From assembly GCA_016202695.1 (NCBI GenBank), contig JACQOE010000049.1, forward strand, positions 1 to 40,582: 40,582 nucleotides of DNA. Direction: 5' to 3'. Origin of the DNA: Pseudomonadota bacterium. Lineage in GTDB: Bacteria; Pseudomonadota; Alphaproteobacteria; JACQOE01. Positions 23,817 through 35,774 of the stretch are shown here, piece after piece; the stretch's first letter is position 1, and the number at the start of each line of letters is the position of its first letter. The notes beneath the pieces are model-generated. The model was not told the origin of the DNA. It was given only the letters and a program-made list of their open reading frames with translations, and made no database searches. A program made the translations under genes and the position numbers.

Positions 23817-25073
23817 ATGAATCTTCAAGAACTCAAGAACAAGACTCCTGCCGAACTCCTCGCCTTCGCCGAGGAGCTCGAGGTCGAGAACGCGTCCTCG
23901 CTGCGCAAGCAGGACATGATGTTCGCCATCCTCAAGCAGCTGGCGGAGAAGGACGTCGCCATATTCGGCGACGGAGTCCTCGAGATCCTGCAGGACGGCT
24001 TCGGCTTCCTGCGCGCCCCCGAGGCCAACTACCTGCCCGGGCCCGACGACATCTACGTTTCGCCGAGCCAGGTGCGGCGCTTCGGGCTACGCACCGGCGA
24101 CACGGTGGAGGGCCAGATCCGCGCCCCCAAGGACGGCGAGCGCTACTTCGCGCTGCTCAAGGTCAACCGCATCAACTTCGAGCCGCCCGACAACGTTCGC
24201 CATCGCATCAACTTCGACAACCTGACCCCGCTCTATCCCAACCAGCGCCTCACGCTGGAGTTGACGAGCCCGGAGATCAAGGACCCGACGACCCGGGTGA
24301 TCGACCTGATCGCGCCGCTCGGCAAGGGCCAGCGGGCGCTGATCGTGGCGCCGCCGCGCACCGGCAAGACGGTGATGCTGCAGAACATCGCCCACGCCGT
24401 CGCCGAGAACCACCCCGAGGTCTACCTGATCGTGCTTCTGATCGACGAGCGGCCTGAGGAGGTCACCGACATGGACCGCTCGGTCAAGGGCGAGGTGATC
24501 AGCTCGACCTTCGATGAGCCCGCCTCGCGCCACGTGCAGGTGGCCGAGATGGTGATCGAGAAGGCGAAGCGGCTGGTGGAGCACAAGCGCGACGTGGTGA
24601 TCCTGCTCGACTCGATCACCCGCCTCGCCCGCGCCTACAACACCGTCGTTCCCTCCTCGGGCAAGGTGCTGACGGGCGGCGTCGACGCCAACGCGCTGCA
24701 GCGTCCGAAGCGCTTCTTCGGCGCCGCCCGCAACATCGAGGAGGGGGGCTCGCTCTCGATCATCGCCACCGCGCTCATCGACACCGGCTCGCGGATGGAC
24801 GAGGTGATCTTCGAGGAGTTCAAGGGCACCGGCAACTCCGAGATCATCCTCGACCGCAAGCTCTCCGACAAGCGCACCTGGCCGGCGATGGACATCACTC
24901 GCTCCGGCACCCGCAAGGAGGAGCTCCTGGTCGACAAGAGCACGCTGATGAAGATGTGGGTGCTCCGGCGCATCCTGATGCCGATGGGCGTGGTCGACGC
25001 GATGGAGTTCCTGATCGACAAGCTCAAGCAGTCGAAGAGCAATGCCGAGTTCTTCGAGGCGATGAATGCCTGA
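23817..25073 (+). CDS. rho: Transcription termination factor Rho
   Basis: 418 residues from ATG 23817. Rho is a hexameric RNA helicase that ends transcription. N-terminal [36 protein letters not shown]-type helix, the RNA-binding cold-shock-like domain ([40 protein letters not shown]), Walker A PPRTGKT near 180-186, Walker [17 protein letters not shown], the Q-loop and R-loop region [34 protein letters not shown], and [14 protein letters not shown]. The usual Caulobacter-like N-terminal insertion is absent. It overlaps the HD gene by eight bases. Confidence 0.98.
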   Translation: MNLQELKNKTPAELLAFAEELEVENASSLRKQDMMFAILKQLAEKDVAIFGDGVLEILQDGFGFLRAPEANYLPGPDDIYVSPSQVRRFGLRTGDTVEGQIRAPKDGERYFALLKVNRINFEPPDNVRHRINFDNLTPLYPNQRLTLELTSPEIKDPTTRVIDLIAPLGKGQRALIVAPPRTGKTVMLQNIAHAVAENHPEVYLIVLLIDERPEEVTDMDRSVKGEVISSTFDEPASRHVQVAEMVIEKAKRLVEHKRDVVILLDSITRLARAYNTVVPSSGKVLTGGVDANALQRPKRFFGAARNIEEGGSLSIIATALIDTGSRMDEVIFEEFKGTGNSEIILDRKLSDKRTWPAMDITRSGTRKEELLVDKSTLMKMWVLRRILMPMGVVDAMEFLIDKLKQSKSNAEFFEAMNA

Positions 25074-25656
25074 GGGGGCGATGGACGCCCCGGTCCCGGC
25101 TCTCCTCCGGGTGCTGCGGGCGGCCGACTTCGCCGCCCGGCTGCACCGCGACCAGCGGCGCAAGGGCGAGGCCCGCGAGCCCTACGTCAACCACCTGATC
25201 GACGTCGCCTGCCGGGTCGCCCGGGCGAGCGCCGGCGAGGACCCGGTGGTGGTGATCGCCGCCCTGCTGCATGACGTGGTCGAGGACACGCCGGCCGGGC
25301 TCGCCGACGTGGCCGCCGCCTTCGGCGAGGAGGTGGCGGCGGTGGTCGCCGAGCTCTCCGACGATCCCGCCCTCGCCAAGGCCGAGCGCAAGCGCCGCCA
25401 GGCGGAGGCGGCGCCCGGCGCCTCGGGGCGCGCCAAAATGCTCAGGATCGCCGACAAGATCAGCAATCTTCAGTCCCTGATCGACAGCCCGCCGATGAAC
25501 TGGGACCTCGCCCGCAGGATCGACTATGCCCACTGGGCCAAGGCGGTGGTCGACGGCTGCCGCGGCGACAATCCGTCGCTCGAGGCCGAGTTCGACGAAA
25601 CCTACGCCCAGGCCATGGCCTGTCTCGAGCGCGCGGCGGCGCTCGCCGAGCGCTGA
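25066..25656 (+). CDS. MESH1-like HD domain protein (probable ppGpp hydrolase)
   Basis: 196 residues. [36 protein letters not shown] and the metal site [11 protein letters not shown] match the HD hydrolase domain of SpoT/Rel and stand-alone MESH1 enzymes; [15 protein letters not shown] follows. No synthetase, TGS or ACT domain, so it would be a small alarmone hydrolase or a related phosphohydrolase. Starts at ATG 25066, overlapping rho by eight bases, or ATG 25081 behind GAGGGGG. The rho linkage suggests co-transcription. Confidence 0.82.
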   Translation: MPEGAMDAPVPALLRVLRAADFAARLHRDQRRKGEAREPYVNHLIDVACRVARASAGEDPVVVIAALLHDVVEDTPAGLADVAAAFGEEVAAVVAELSDDPALAKAERKRRQAEAAPGASGRAKMLRIADKISNLQSLIDSPPMNWDLARRIDYAHWAKAVVDGCRGDNPSLEAEFDETYAQAMACLERAAALAER

Positions 25657-25676
25657 GGGTCGCGGCGGGTCGGCCC

Positions 25677-26654
25677 TCAGCCGGCCACGAGCACGGTCGA
25701 GCCGGTGGTCTTGCGGGCCTCGAGATCGGCGTGGGCCCTGGCCGCGTCCTTCAGCGGATAGGTCTGGTTGATCTCGATCTTCACCGCCCCCTTCTTCACC
25801 ACCTCGAAGAGGGCGCCGGCGCTCGCCAGCAGCTCCTCGCGCATGGCCGTGTAGGCGGCGAGCGAGGGCCGGGTGATGTAGAGCGAGCCCTTGGCGCTGA
25901 GCGTCAGCAGGCTCACCGGCGGCACCGGCCCCGAGGCGTTGCCGAAGCTCGCCATCAGCCCGCGCGGGCGGAGGCAGTCGAGCGAGCCATCGAAGGTCGC
26001 CTTGCCGACCGAGTCGTAGACCACCGGCACGCCCTTGCCGCCGGTGATCTCCTTCACCCGTTTGACGAAGTCCTCCTTGCTGTAGACGATCGGGTGGTCG
26101 CAGCCGTGGGCCTTGGCGAGCGCCGCCTTGGCCTCGGAGCCGACGGTGCCGATCACGGTCGCGCCCAGGTGTTTTGCCCACTGGCAGGCGATCAGCCCCA
26201 CCCCGCCGGCGGCGGCGTGGAAGAGGATGGTGTCGCCCTTCTTCACCGCATAGGTGCGGCGAAGCAGGTACTCGGCGGTCATGCCCTTGAGCATCATCGC
26301 CGCCGCCGTTTTCTCGGCGATCCCCTCGGGCAGCGGCACGCAGTCGACCGCCGGCATCAGCCGCGCCTCGGAATACGAGCCCATCGGCCGGGCATAGGCG
26401 ACGCGCATTCCGGGCTTGAGGTCCTTCACCCCCTCGCCCACCGCCTCGACTACGCCGGCGCCCTCCATGCCGAGGACAGCCGGCAGCGGCTTGATCGGGT
26501 AGAGCCCGGTCCGCTGGTAGACGTCGATGAAATTGAGGCCGGCGGCGACGTGGCGCACCCGCACCTGGCCGGGGCCGGGATCGCCGAGGGCGACGTCCTC
26601 CCACACCATCTTGTCGGGGCCGCCATGCTCGTGGATTCGGATCGCCTTGGGCAT
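25677..26654 (-). CDS. qor: NADPH:quinone oxidoreductase (zinc-free MDR family)
   Basis: 325 residues from ATG 26654. MPKAIRIHEHGGPDKMVWEDV, GLNFIDVYQRTGLYP, AVLGMEGAGVVEAVGEGV and the NADPH-binding HAAAGGVGLIACQWAKHLGA are those of quinone oxidoreductase QorA. No catalytic or structural zinc Cys sets are seen, as expected. It reduces quinones, probably in detoxification. It reads toward the origin, opposite its rho neighbours, and is convergent with the HD gene. Confidence 0.93.
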   Translation of the reverse strand: MPKAIRIHEHGGPDKMVWEDVALGDPGPGQVRVRHVAAGLNFIDVYQRTGLYPIKPLPAVLGMEGAGVVEAVGEGVKDLKPGMRVAYARPMGSYSEARLMPAVDCVPLPEGIAEKTAAAMMLKGMTAEYLLRRTYAVKKGDTILFHAAAGGVGLIACQWAKHLGATVIGTVGSEAKAALAKAHGCDHPIVYSKEDFVKRVKEITGGKGVPVVYDSVGKATFDGSLDCLRPRGLMASFGNASGPVPPVSLLTLSAKGSLYITRPSLAAYTAMREELLASAGALFEVVKKGAVKIEINQTYPLKDAARAHADLEARKTTGSTVLVAG

Positions 26655-26700
26655 CGTCGTCTCCTTGACTTCCTCTCGGGTTGGCGAAGCGGCCGCGGGG

Positions 26701-27180
26701 TTAGCGGTGAGCGGCCTCGAGGTCGAGAAGCCGCCGCTTGGTGGCGAGGCCGCCTTCGCCGGAGTAGCCGCCGAGGCCGCCGTTCGGCCCCCCGGGCCGG
26801 GCCACCACCCGGTGGCAGGGAACGATAATCGGGATCGGATTGCGCGCACAAGCGCCGGCGAGCGCGCGCGGCGAGGTTCCGAGCATGTCGGCGAGCGCGC
26901 CGTAGGTCCGCACCTCGCCGAACGGAATCGCCCGCAGCGCCGCCCAGGCGCGGATGAGGAACGGCGTGCCGCGGGGCGCGAGCGGCAGGGCGAAGTCGCG
27001 AAGCCGGCCGGCGAAGTAGCGCGCGAGCTGGGCTCGCGCCTCGCGCAGCGCCGGGCAGTCGTCGCCGGCGGTTTCGTCGCCGGGCCCGCCCCAGGCGAGT
27101 CGCGTGATCGCATCGTCCTCGGCGGTGAGGACCAGGAGCCCGACGGGGCTGGCGAACGAAGCCCGGGCGAGGGCGCTCAT
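26701..27180 (-). CDS. ogt: Methylated-DNA-protein cysteine methyltransferase
   Basis: 159 residues from ATG 27180. The suicide Cys is in the active-site motif NPIPIIVPCHRVV, with the HTH-like RAIPFGEVRTYGALADMLGTSPRALAGACARNP before it and GGLGGYSGEGGLATKRRLLDLE after. It repairs O6-methylguanine. Length and lack of an Ada metal-binding domain favour Ogt. It is 4 bp after the YyaL-like gene and 46 bp before qor. Confidence 0.94.
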   Translation of the reverse strand: MSALARASFASPVGLLVLTAEDDAITRLAWGGPGDETAGDDCPALREARAQLARYFAGRLRDFALPLAPRGTPFLIRAWAALRAIPFGEVRTYGALADMLGTSPRALAGACARNPIPIIVPCHRVVARPGGPNGGLGGYSGEGGLATKRRLLDLEAAHR

Positions 27181-27184
27181 GCCT

Positions 27185-29230
<2,046 letters not shown>

Positions 29231-29355
29231 CGGGCGCGGACCTTTCGCGGGGTGGGCCGGGGGGAGGCGTTGCGCCGGCGGCGCTCCTTGCTTAGGTTGG
29301 GTTGCGGCGCGGGGCTGACAACCCGCGGGAGCGGGCCGCGGGAGGAGGCAAGGCG

Positions 29356-29619
29356 ATGAAGGTTCGGATCGACATCGACTGCACGGCCGAGGAGGCGCGG
29401 GCGTTCTTCGGGCTTCCCGACGTGAGGCCCTTGCAGCAGGTCTGGCTGCGGGAGATGGAGACGCGACTCAAGGAGGGCCTCTCGGCGGTCGACGCCGAGG
29501 CGCTCCTGAAGCGCTGGATGCCGCTCGGGGCCGAGGCCCTGGGCGAGATGCAGAAAGCCTTTTGGGCCTCGTTCGCGGGTGGCCAGCAGGGCAAGGGGAA
29601 GGGCCCCGCGGGGGCCTGA
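29356..29619 (+). CDS. DUF6489 family protein
   Basis: 87 residues from ATG 29356 with a strong GGAGGAGG site upstream. [38 protein letters not shown] and [26 protein letters not shown] match DUF6489, a small protein usual just before mnmE in alphaproteobacteria. It resembles phasin-like or helical adaptors in its end, but no function is known. A -35/-10-like pair (TTGCGC, TAGGTT) lies about 60-85 bp upstream. Confidence 0.85.
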   Translation: MKVRIDIDCTAEEARAFFGLPDVRPLQQVWLREMETRLKEGLSAVDAEALLKRWMPLGAEALGEMQKAFWASFAGGQQGKGKGPAGA

Positions 29620-29650
29620 TCCGGGGCGGCGGGCGCGGCCGTGGCCGGCG

Positions 29651-30985
29651 ATGGCAGACGACACGATCTTCGCCGTGGCGACCGGGATGGGCCGGGCCGG
29701 GATTGCGGTGATGCGCATCTCGGGGCCGCGGGCGGGCGAGGCCCTGCGGGCGCTCTCGGGGCGGGCGGCGGGGGCGCCCCGGCGGCTGGTGCGGGTTGCG
29801 CTTCGCGAGCCGGGGAGCGGCGAGCCGCTCGATGACTGCCTAGCGGCGTGGTTTCCGGCACCGGCCAGCTACACCGGCGAGGACGTGGTCGAGCTGCACC
29901 TCCACGGCGGGCGGGCGGTGGGCGCGGCGGTGGCCGAGGCGCTGGCGGGGGCGGTGGGCCTGCGGCCTGCCGAGCCGGGGGAGTTCACCCGCCGGGCGTT
30001 CGGCAACGGCAAGCTCGACCTCACCGCCGCCGAGGGGCTGGCCGACCTGGCGCAGGCCGAGACCGCGGCCCAGCGGCGCCAGGCGCTGCGGCAGATGCGG
30101 GGGGAGCTGGCGGCGCTCTACGAGGGCTGGCGCGGGCGGTTGGTGCGGGCGCTGGCCTATGCCGAGGCTGCGATCGATTTCTCGGACGAAGATCTGCCGG
30201 CGGACCCGATATCTGGTATGACCCACGAGATCGTGGGGATTTCGTCTGAGATCGCCGTGCATCTGGATGATTGTCGCCGGGGGGAACGCATTCGTGAAGG
30301 GGTGTCGGTGGCCCTGGTGGGGGCGCCCAATGTCGGCAAGTCGAGCCTTCTGAACCGGCTGGTGCGGCGCGAGGCGGCGATCGTCTCGGCCCGGGCGGGC
30401 ACCACCCGGGACGTGATCGAGGTGGGGCTCGACCTCGGCGGGTATCCAGTCCTGGTGGCCGACCTGGCGGGGGTGCGGGAGGCGGCCGACGAGGTCGAGG
30501 CCGAGGGGGTGCGCCGGGCGCGGCGTTGGACCGAGGAAGCGGACCTGACCGTGGTCCTGTTCGACGGCACCCGGTGGCCCGATCTGGATCCGGCGACCCT
30601 CGCCCTGGTGGACGAGCGGGCGGTGGTGGTAGTGAACAAGGCGGACCTGGCTGCGCTCCCGGCGGAGATGAGGGTTGCGGGCCGGCCGGCGCTCGCGGTC
30701 TCGGCCCTGACCGGCGTTGGCCTGGGGGCGCTGCTCGGGGAGATGACGGCCAGGGTGGCGGGGGCGTTCACGGCGGCAGCCGGGCCGCCGCTCACCCGCG
30801 AGCGGCACCGGGCGGCGCTGCGGGCCTGCCACGAGGCCCTGGAGCGGGGCCGCGGGGCGGCGTCGCCCGAGCTGGCGGCCGAGGACCTTCGCCTCGCCGT
30901 CCGGGCGCTGGGCCGGATCACGGGGCGGGTGGACGTGGAAGACCTCCTCGACGTGATTTTCCGCGACTTCTGTATCGGCAAGTAG
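29651..30985 (+). CDS. mnmE: tRNA modification GTPase MnmE
   Basis: 444 residues from ATG 29651. With MnmG it makes the 5-carboxymethylaminomethyl group on wobble uridine 34. N-terminal folate-binding domain (DTIFAVATGMGRAGIAVMRISG, PASYTGEDVVELHLHGG, LRPAEPGEFTRRAFGNGKLDLTAAEGLADL), G domain with GAPNVGKSSLLNRL, GTTRDVIE, DLAGVRE and NKADLAALP, and C-terminal FCIGK with its Cys. G3 reads DLAG where DTAG is usual. The first of three parS sites follows directly. Confidence 0.97.
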   Translation: MADDTIFAVATGMGRAGIAVMRISGPRAGEALRALSGRAAGAPRRLVRVALREPGSGEPLDDCLAAWFPAPASYTGEDVVELHLHGGRAVGAAVAEALAGAVGLRPAEPGEFTRRAFGNGKLDLTAAEGLADLAQAETAAQRRQALRQMRGELAALYEGWRGRLVRALAYAEAAIDFSDEDLPADPISGMTHEIVGISSEIAVHLDDCRRGERIREGVSVALVGAPNVGKSSLLNRLVRREAAIVSARAGTTRDVIEVGLDLGGYPVLVADLAGVREAADEVEAEGVRRARRWTEEADLTVVLFDGTRWPDLDPATLALVDERAVVVVNKADLAALPAEMRVAGRPALAVSALTGVGLGALLGEMTARVAGAFTAAAGPPLTRERHRAALRACHEALERGRGAASPELAAEDLRLAVRALGRITGRVDVEDLLDVIFRDFCIGK

Positions 30986-30990
30986 GGACA

Positions 30991-31006
30991 TGTTTCACGT
31001 GGAACA
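30991..31006. other. parS: parS site 1
   Basis: TGTTTCACGTGGAACA differs from the canonical parS palindrome TGTTTCACGTGAAACA at one base. It lies between mnmE and mnmG. ParB would bind here. Confidence 0.85.
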
Positions 31007-31015
31007 ATTTTAGCG

Positions 31016-32890
31016 ATGAGCGAGGCAGACCGGTACGACGTGATCGTGGTGGGGGGCGGCCATGCGGGTTGTGAGGCCGCGGCCGCGGCGGCGCGGCTTG
31101 GGGCCCGCACCCTGCTCGCCACCCACCGCCGCGACACCATCGGCGAGATGTCGTGCAATCCGGCGATCGGCGGAGTGGCGAAGGGCCAACTGGTGCGCGA
31201 GATCGACGCCCTGGACGGCCTCATGGCACGGGCCATCGACCGGGCGGGAATCCAGTTCCGGGTGCTCAATCGGAGCAAGGGACCGGCGGTTCGCGGGCCG
31301 CGGGCCCAGGCGGACCGCGGGCTCTATCGGATGGCGATCCAGGCGTTGCTGGCGGAGCAGGAGAACCTGACGGTCGTGGCCGAGCCGATTGAGGACCTGG
31401 TCGTCGACCGGCAGGGCCGGGTGGCGGGGGCCACCGGGGCCTCGGGCAGGGCCTATACCGGCGGGCGGGTGGTCCTCACCACCGGGACGTTCCTCCGCGG
31501 GGTCATCCATATCGGCGAGGAGATGCGGCCGGCCGGGCGGGTGGGCGAAGCGCCGGCGGTGGGCTTGGCGCGCACGCTGGAGCGGCTGGGATTCGCGTTG
31601 GCGCGGCTCAAGACCGGCACCCCGCCCCGGCTCGACGGGCGGACGATCGATTGGCGCGGCCTCGAGGTGCAGGCGGGCGACGATCCGCCGGAGCCCTTTT
31701 CGTTCCTGACCGATCGCATCACCCGGCGGCAGGTGCCGTGCCACATCACCGGCACGACGCCGGCCGCGCATGCCCTCATACGGGCGAACCTCCACCGGGC
31801 GCCGATGTATTCGGGGCAGATCCAGGGGCCGGGCCCGCGCTACTGCCCCTCGATCGAGGACAAGGTGGTGCGGTTCGCGGGGCGCGTGCGTCACCAGATT
31901 TTCCTTGAGCCGGAGGGCCTGGACGATCCCGCGGTCTATCCCAACGGCATCTCCACCTCGCTGCCGAGAGAGGTGCAGGGCGAGATGCTACGGTTGATCC
32001 CGGGCCTCGAGCGGGCCCGGATGCTGCGCCCGGGCTATGCCATCGAGTACGACTTCGTCGATCCGCGGGAACTGTGGCCGACGCTTGAAACCAAGCGGCT
32101 GCCGGGGCTCTACCTCGCCGGGCAGATCAACGGCACCACCGGGTACGAGGAGGCGGCGGCGCAGGGGCTGATCGCCGGGCTTAACGCGGCCCTCGCCGCC
32201 GCCGGGACCGGGCCGTTCGTGCTCGACCGGTCCGACGCCTACATCGGCGTGCTGATCGACGATCTGATCACCCGGGGGACCAACGAGCCCTACCGGATGT
32301 TCACCTCGCGGGCGGAATACCGGCTGACACTTCGTGCCGACAACGCCGATCAGCGTCTGACCCCCAAGGGGGTGGCGATCGGTTGCGTCTCGGCGGGGCG
32401 GGCCCGCGCATTCTCGGCCAAGGCGGCGGCCCTGGCCGAGGCACAGGCCCTGGTGGCGCGGCTCAGGGCTGCCCCGGCGGCGTTGGCCGGGCGGGGGTTG
32501 ACGGTGAATCAGGACGGCGTGGTGCGAAGCGCGGGTGACCTCCTTGCGAGCCCTGCCGTGGGATGGGACGACCTGGCGGCGATCTGGCCCGAGCTGGGTC
32601 AGGTCCGGGCGGACGTGGCCAAGGAGATCGTGATCGAGGCGCGCTATGCCGGCTACCTCGCGCGGCAGGAAGCGGACATCGTCGCCTTCCGCCGCGACGA
32701 GGCCCTGGAGCTGCCGCGGAACCTGAACTACGACCGAGTCGGTAGCCTTTCGAACGAGGTGCGGGAGAAGCTGAAGCGGCTACGGCCGACGACGCTCGGC
32801 GCGGCCTCGCGCATCGACGGCATGACCGCGGGAGCGCTGGTCGCGCTCCTTGGCCATGTGCGGCGGGGCGGAGCCGCGGCTGGGGCCTAG
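31016..32890 (+). CDS. mnmG: tRNA modification enzyme MnmG (GidA)
   Basis: 624 residues. FAD-binding partner of MnmE. The FAD motif is [23 protein letters not shown] at the start; then [72 protein letters not shown] with the catalytic Cys, [25 protein letters not shown] and [26 protein letters not shown]. The C-terminal domain for MnmE and tRNA contact is complete. parS sites flank it on both sides. Confidence 0.98.
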   Translation: MSEADRYDVIVVGGGHAGCEAAAAAARLGARTLLATHRRDTIGEMSCNPAIGGVAKGQLVREIDALDGLMARAIDRAGIQFRVLNRSKGPAVRGPRAQADRGLYRMAIQALLAEQENLTVVAEPIEDLVVDRQGRVAGATGASGRAYTGGRVVLTTGTFLRGVIHIGEEMRPAGRVGEAPAVGLARTLERLGFALARLKTGTPPRLDGRTIDWRGLEVQAGDDPPEPFSFLTDRITRRQVPCHITGTTPAAHALIRANLHRAPMYSGQIQGPGPRYCPSIEDKVVRFAGRVRHQIFLEPEGLDDPAVYPNGISTSLPREVQGEMLRLIPGLERARMLRPGYAIEYDFVDPRELWPTLETKRLPGLYLAGQINGTTGYEEAAAQGLIAGLNAALAAAGTGPFVLDRSDAYIGVLIDDLITRGTNEPYRMFTSRAEYRLTLRADNADQRLTPKGVAIGCVSAGRARAFSAKAAALAEAQALVARLRAAPAALAGRGLTVNQDGVVRSAGDLLASPAVGWDDLAAIWPELGQVRADVAKEIVIEARYAGYLARQEADIVAFRRDEALELPRNLNYDRVGSLSNEVREKLKRLRPTTLGAASRIDGMTAGALVALLGHVRRGGAAAGA

Positions 32891-32918
32891 CTGGCCTCGG
32901 GGGCCGTCGCGGGGCGGA

Positions 32919-32934
32919 TGTTTCACGTGAAACT
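32919..32934. other. parS: parS site 2
   Basis: TGTTTCACGTGAAACT, one mismatch at the last base from the perfect palindrome, in the mnmG-rsmG gap. Confidence 0.85.
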
Positions 32935-32951
32935 TTTTCGGCGGGGATGCG

Positions 32952-33575
32952 GTGCGAGCGATGACCCCGGAGGAGTTCGGCGCGCGCGCCGATGTTTCAC
33001 GTGAAACAATGGCGCGGCTGGTCGCCTATGCCGGGCTGCTGGCCAAGTGGAACCGGACGATCAATCTGGTGTCCGCCCGCAGCCTTCAGGACCCCTGGCG
33101 GCGCCACTTCCTGGATAGCGCCCAGCTCTACCGCCTCCTTCCCGGGCCGGACGCGGTGGTTGTGGACCTGGGGAGCGGCGCCGGCTTCCCTGGCCTCGTG
33201 CTTGCGGTCCTTGGCGCCCGGCGGATGCATCTGGTGGAGGCGGACCAGCGCAAAGCCGCGTTCCTGCGCGAGGCGGCCCGCGCCTGCGGGGCGGCCGTGC
33301 AAGTGCATTGCGCACGCATCGAATCCCTTATGCCCTGGCCGGCGGACGTGGTTGTCGCCCGGGCCCTCGCCCCCCTCGATCGCCTGCTCGGCCAGGCCGC
33401 GCCGTTCGTTGGCGACTCCGGCCAGTGCCTGTTTCTCAAGGGCGTGGGTGCCGAGCGAGAATTGACTGAGGCCCGGAAAAAGTGGAAGATGCAGATCGAC
33501 CGGATCCCGAGCATTGCCGATCCAACCGCAACGATCCTTCGCATAAGGGGGCTTAGCCGTGTTGGAGGTCCTTGA
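32952..33575 (+). CDS. rsmG: 16S rRNA m7G527 methyltransferase RsmG (GidB)
   Basis: 207 residues from GTG 32952 (GGGGA a few bases before), or 204 from ATG 32961. The SAM-binding fold shows VVDLGSGAGFPGLVLAVLG and HLVEADQRKAAFLREAARACG; LAKWNRTINLVS and RHFLDSAQL are family motifs. It methylates G527 of 16S rRNA. Codons near residues 15-20 spell DVSRET because a perfect parS lies inside the gene, as in many bacteria. It overlaps parA by 17 bases. Confidence 0.97.
   Translation: MRAMTPEEFGARADVSRETMARLVAYAGLLAKWNRTINLVSARSLQDPWRRHFLDSAQLYRLLPGPDAVVVDLGSGAGFPGLVLAVLGARRMHLVEADQRKAAFLREAARACGAAVQVHCARIESLMPWPADVVVARALAPLDRLLGQAAPFVGDSGQCLFLKGVGAERELTEARKKWKMQIDRIPSIADPTATILRIRGLSRVGGP
32993..33008. 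other. parS: parS site 3 (perfect), inside rsmG
   Basis: TGTTTCACGTGAAACA matches the canonical 16-bp parS palindrome exactly and is coding for VSRET within rsmG. It is 59 bp from site 2. Confidence 0.95.
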
Positions 33576-34389
33576 GGAGCAGGGCGAGACCCACGAGGCG
33601 CCAAGCCCGGTTCGGCCGCGCATCCTGGCCATCGCCAACCAGAAAGGCGGGGTCGGCAAGACCACCACGGCAATCAATCTTGCCACCGCGCTCGCGGCGG
33701 TGAAGAGAAGCGTTCTGATCCTCGACCTCGACCCCCAGGGCAACGCCAGCACCGGCCTTGGCGTGCCCCGTGCCGCCCGGACCGTGAACTCGTACCACGT
33801 CCTGATCGACGGCTTGGCGGCCGGGGCGGCGACCCAGGCCACCCCGATTCCCGGCCTCTCCGTCATCCCCTCGGGCATAGACCTTTCCGGGGCCGAGATC
33901 GAGCTGATCGACATCCCGAACCGAGAGTTTCGGTTGCGCAACAAACTTCGAGCCGAGGTATTTCATTTCGACTTCGTATTGATAGACTGTCCCCCGGCCC
34001 TTGGGCTCCTCACGCTCAACGCCCTGGTCGCGGCGGATGCGGTGCTGGTTCCGCTGCAATGCGAGTTCTTCGCCCTGGAGGGGATCAGCCACCTGGTCCG
34101 CACCATCGAGCGGGTCAAGCGCACCCTCAACCCGGGGCTGGAGATCCAGGGCATCGTGCTGACGATGTTCGATAAGCGAAACAACCTCTCCGACCTGGTG
34201 GCGTCCGACGTGCGGGCGCACTTCGGCGACAAGGTCTACAAGACCGTCATCCCCCGCAACGTCCGCGTCTCCGAGGCGCCCTCCCACGGCAAGCCGGTGC
34301 TGCTCTACGATCTGCGCTGCTCCGGCGCCCAGGCCTACCTCCACCTCGCCGGCGAGCTCCTGCGCCAAGAGAAGGTGGTCCCGGCATGA
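33559..34389 (+). CDS. parA: Chromosome partitioning ATPase ParA
   Basis: 276 residues from GTG 33559. Deviant Walker A is ILAIANQKGGVGKTTTAINLATAL, then LILDLDPQGNASTGLG, FVLIDCPPALGLLTLNAL, PLQCEFFALEGISHL and VIPRNVRVSEAPSHGKPVL. It forms ATP-bound dimers on DNA and pulls ParB-parS complexes apart. It is coupled to rsmG (17-base overlap) and to parB (ATGA). Confidence 0.98.
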   Translation: MLEVLEEQGETHEAPSPVRPRILAIANQKGGVGKTTTAINLATALAAVKRSVLILDLDPQGNASTGLGVPRAARTVNSYHVLIDGLAAGAATQATPIPGLSVIPSGIDLSGAEIELIDIPNREFRLRNKLRAEVFHFDFVLIDCPPALGLLTLNALVAADAVLVPLQCEFFALEGISHLVRTIERVKRTLNPGLEIQGIVLTMFDKRNNLSDLVASDVRAHFGDKVYKTVIPRNVRVSEAPSHGKPVLLYDLRCSGAQAYLHLAGELLRQEKVVPA

Positions 34390-35753
34390 CCGCGAGCGAA
34401 AACAGCCTTGATCCGGGCGGCGAGTCCCGCGAGCCCCGGCGTCGGCAACTCGGACGGGGCCTGAGCGCGCTTTTCGGCGACGAGGGCGAGGGCGACGGCG
34501 CCGAAGGGGCGTCGCGCTTCGCCCGCCTGGTGCCGATCGGTCAGCTCCAGCCCGGCCGGTTCCAGCCCCGCGCGGAGATGGGCTCGGAGAGCCTGACCGA
34601 GCTGGCCGAATCGATCCGCGCCAAGGGGGTGCTCCAGCCCCTCCTCGTCCGCCGCCACCCCACCACCCCCGGCGCCTACGAGATCATCGCCGGCGAACGG
34701 CGCTGGCGCGCCGCCCAGCGGGCCGAGCTGCACGAGCTGCCGGTGATCGTCCGCGAGCTCAGCGACAAGGAGGCGCTGGAGATCGCGCTGGTCGAGAACC
34801 TCCAGCGCCAGGACCTCTCGCCGCTCGAGGAGGCCACCGGCTACCAGCGCCTGATGGACGAGTTCGCCCACACCCAGGAGGCGCTGGCCCGCGCCGTTGG
34901 CAAGAGCCGGAGCCACGTCGCCAACAGCCTCCGGCTCCTCGGCCTGCCCGAGCCGGTGAAGGGCCTCCTCGCCGAGGGCCGGCTCAGCGCCGGCCACGCC
35001 CGCGCGCTCCTCGCCGCCGAGAACCCGCTCCTGATCGCGCGCGAGGTGGTGCGCCGCGGGCTCAACGTCCGCCAGACCGAGCGGCTGGTGAGCGCCGGCT
35101 GGTCGGGCGCGCGCCGGCGCGGGCGCACGGTCAAGGACACCGACACGCGCGAGCTGGAGGCGGACCTCTCGCGCCTCCTCGGCCTCCGGGTCCGGATCAG
35201 CCCCCGCCGCCAGGGCGGCAGCGTCTCCATTCACTACGAGACCCTCGAGCAGCTCGACGAGGTGGTCCAGCGCCTGGCCCGACGCGAGCGCAGCCCGAGG
35301 GACGCGCCCGAGACCGGCGCGGGCGCGGGCGAGCCTGCCGGGCGCATCGACCCGGGCGAGGACTTCGCCTTCCTGCTCGAGCCCGGCCCCGAGGCGCCCG
35401 GCGGCGGCATGGGCGAGGACATCGCCCCGATCCAGATCGAGAACGGCGAGACTCCGCCGGCCGAGCCGGAGGCGGCGCGGCCCCCCGCGCCCGCGCCCGG
35501 GCACGAGGATTTCCTCAGCCGGGTCGAGTCGCTCCTCGCCGGCGAGGAGGCGATATCGGGCGAGGAGGACATCGACCAGGCCGTCGCCCGCCTCAAGGGC
35601 TTGGCGGAGGAGGCGGAGGCCCCGCGACGCCCCGCCGGCGCGCCGGCCGCGCCGGCGGCCGAGAAGCCGGCCGAGGGAGCGGGCGGGGACGCGGCGGAGA
35701 ATCTGGGCTCCATCCTCGGCCCCGAGGACGAGAGCCCCGCCAAGGGCGGGTAG
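34386..35753 (+). CDS. parB: Chromosome partitioning protein ParB with long acidic tail
   Basis: 455 residues against about 290 usual. N-terminal [12 protein letters not shown] contacts Par[15 protein letters not shown] and [18 protein letters not shown] form the CTP-binding part; [47 protein letters not shown] (HTH) and [13 protein letters not shown] follow; the dimer domain with [19 protein letters not shown] ends near 300. The remaining 155 residues are Glu/Asp, Pro, Ala and Gly-rich with two possible helices ([34 protein letters not shown]). The tail uses the same GC-rich codons, so it looks native, not a read-through. Confidence 0.96.
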   Translation: MTASENSLDPGGESREPRRRQLGRGLSALFGDEGEGDGAEGASRFARLVPIGQLQPGRFQPRAEMGSESLTELAESIRAKGVLQPLLVRRHPTTPGAYEIIAGERRWRAAQRAELHELPVIVRELSDKEALEIALVENLQRQDLSPLEEATGYQRLMDEFAHTQEALARAVGKSRSHVANSLRLLGLPEPVKGLLAEGRLSAGHARALLAAENPLLIAREVVRRGLNVRQTERLVSAGWSGARRRGRTVKDTDTRELEADLSRLLGLRVRISPRRQGGSVSIHYETLEQLDEVVQRLARRERSPRDAPETGAGAGEPAGRIDPGEDFAFLLEPGPEAPGGGMGEDIAPIQIENGETPPAEPEAARPPAPAPGHEDFLSRVESLLAGEEAISGEEDIDQAVARLKGLAEEAEAPRRPAGAPAAPAAEKPAEGAGGDAAENLGSILGPEDESPAKGG

Positions 35754-35774
35754 TCGAGCCGGCCGGCCGCGCCC

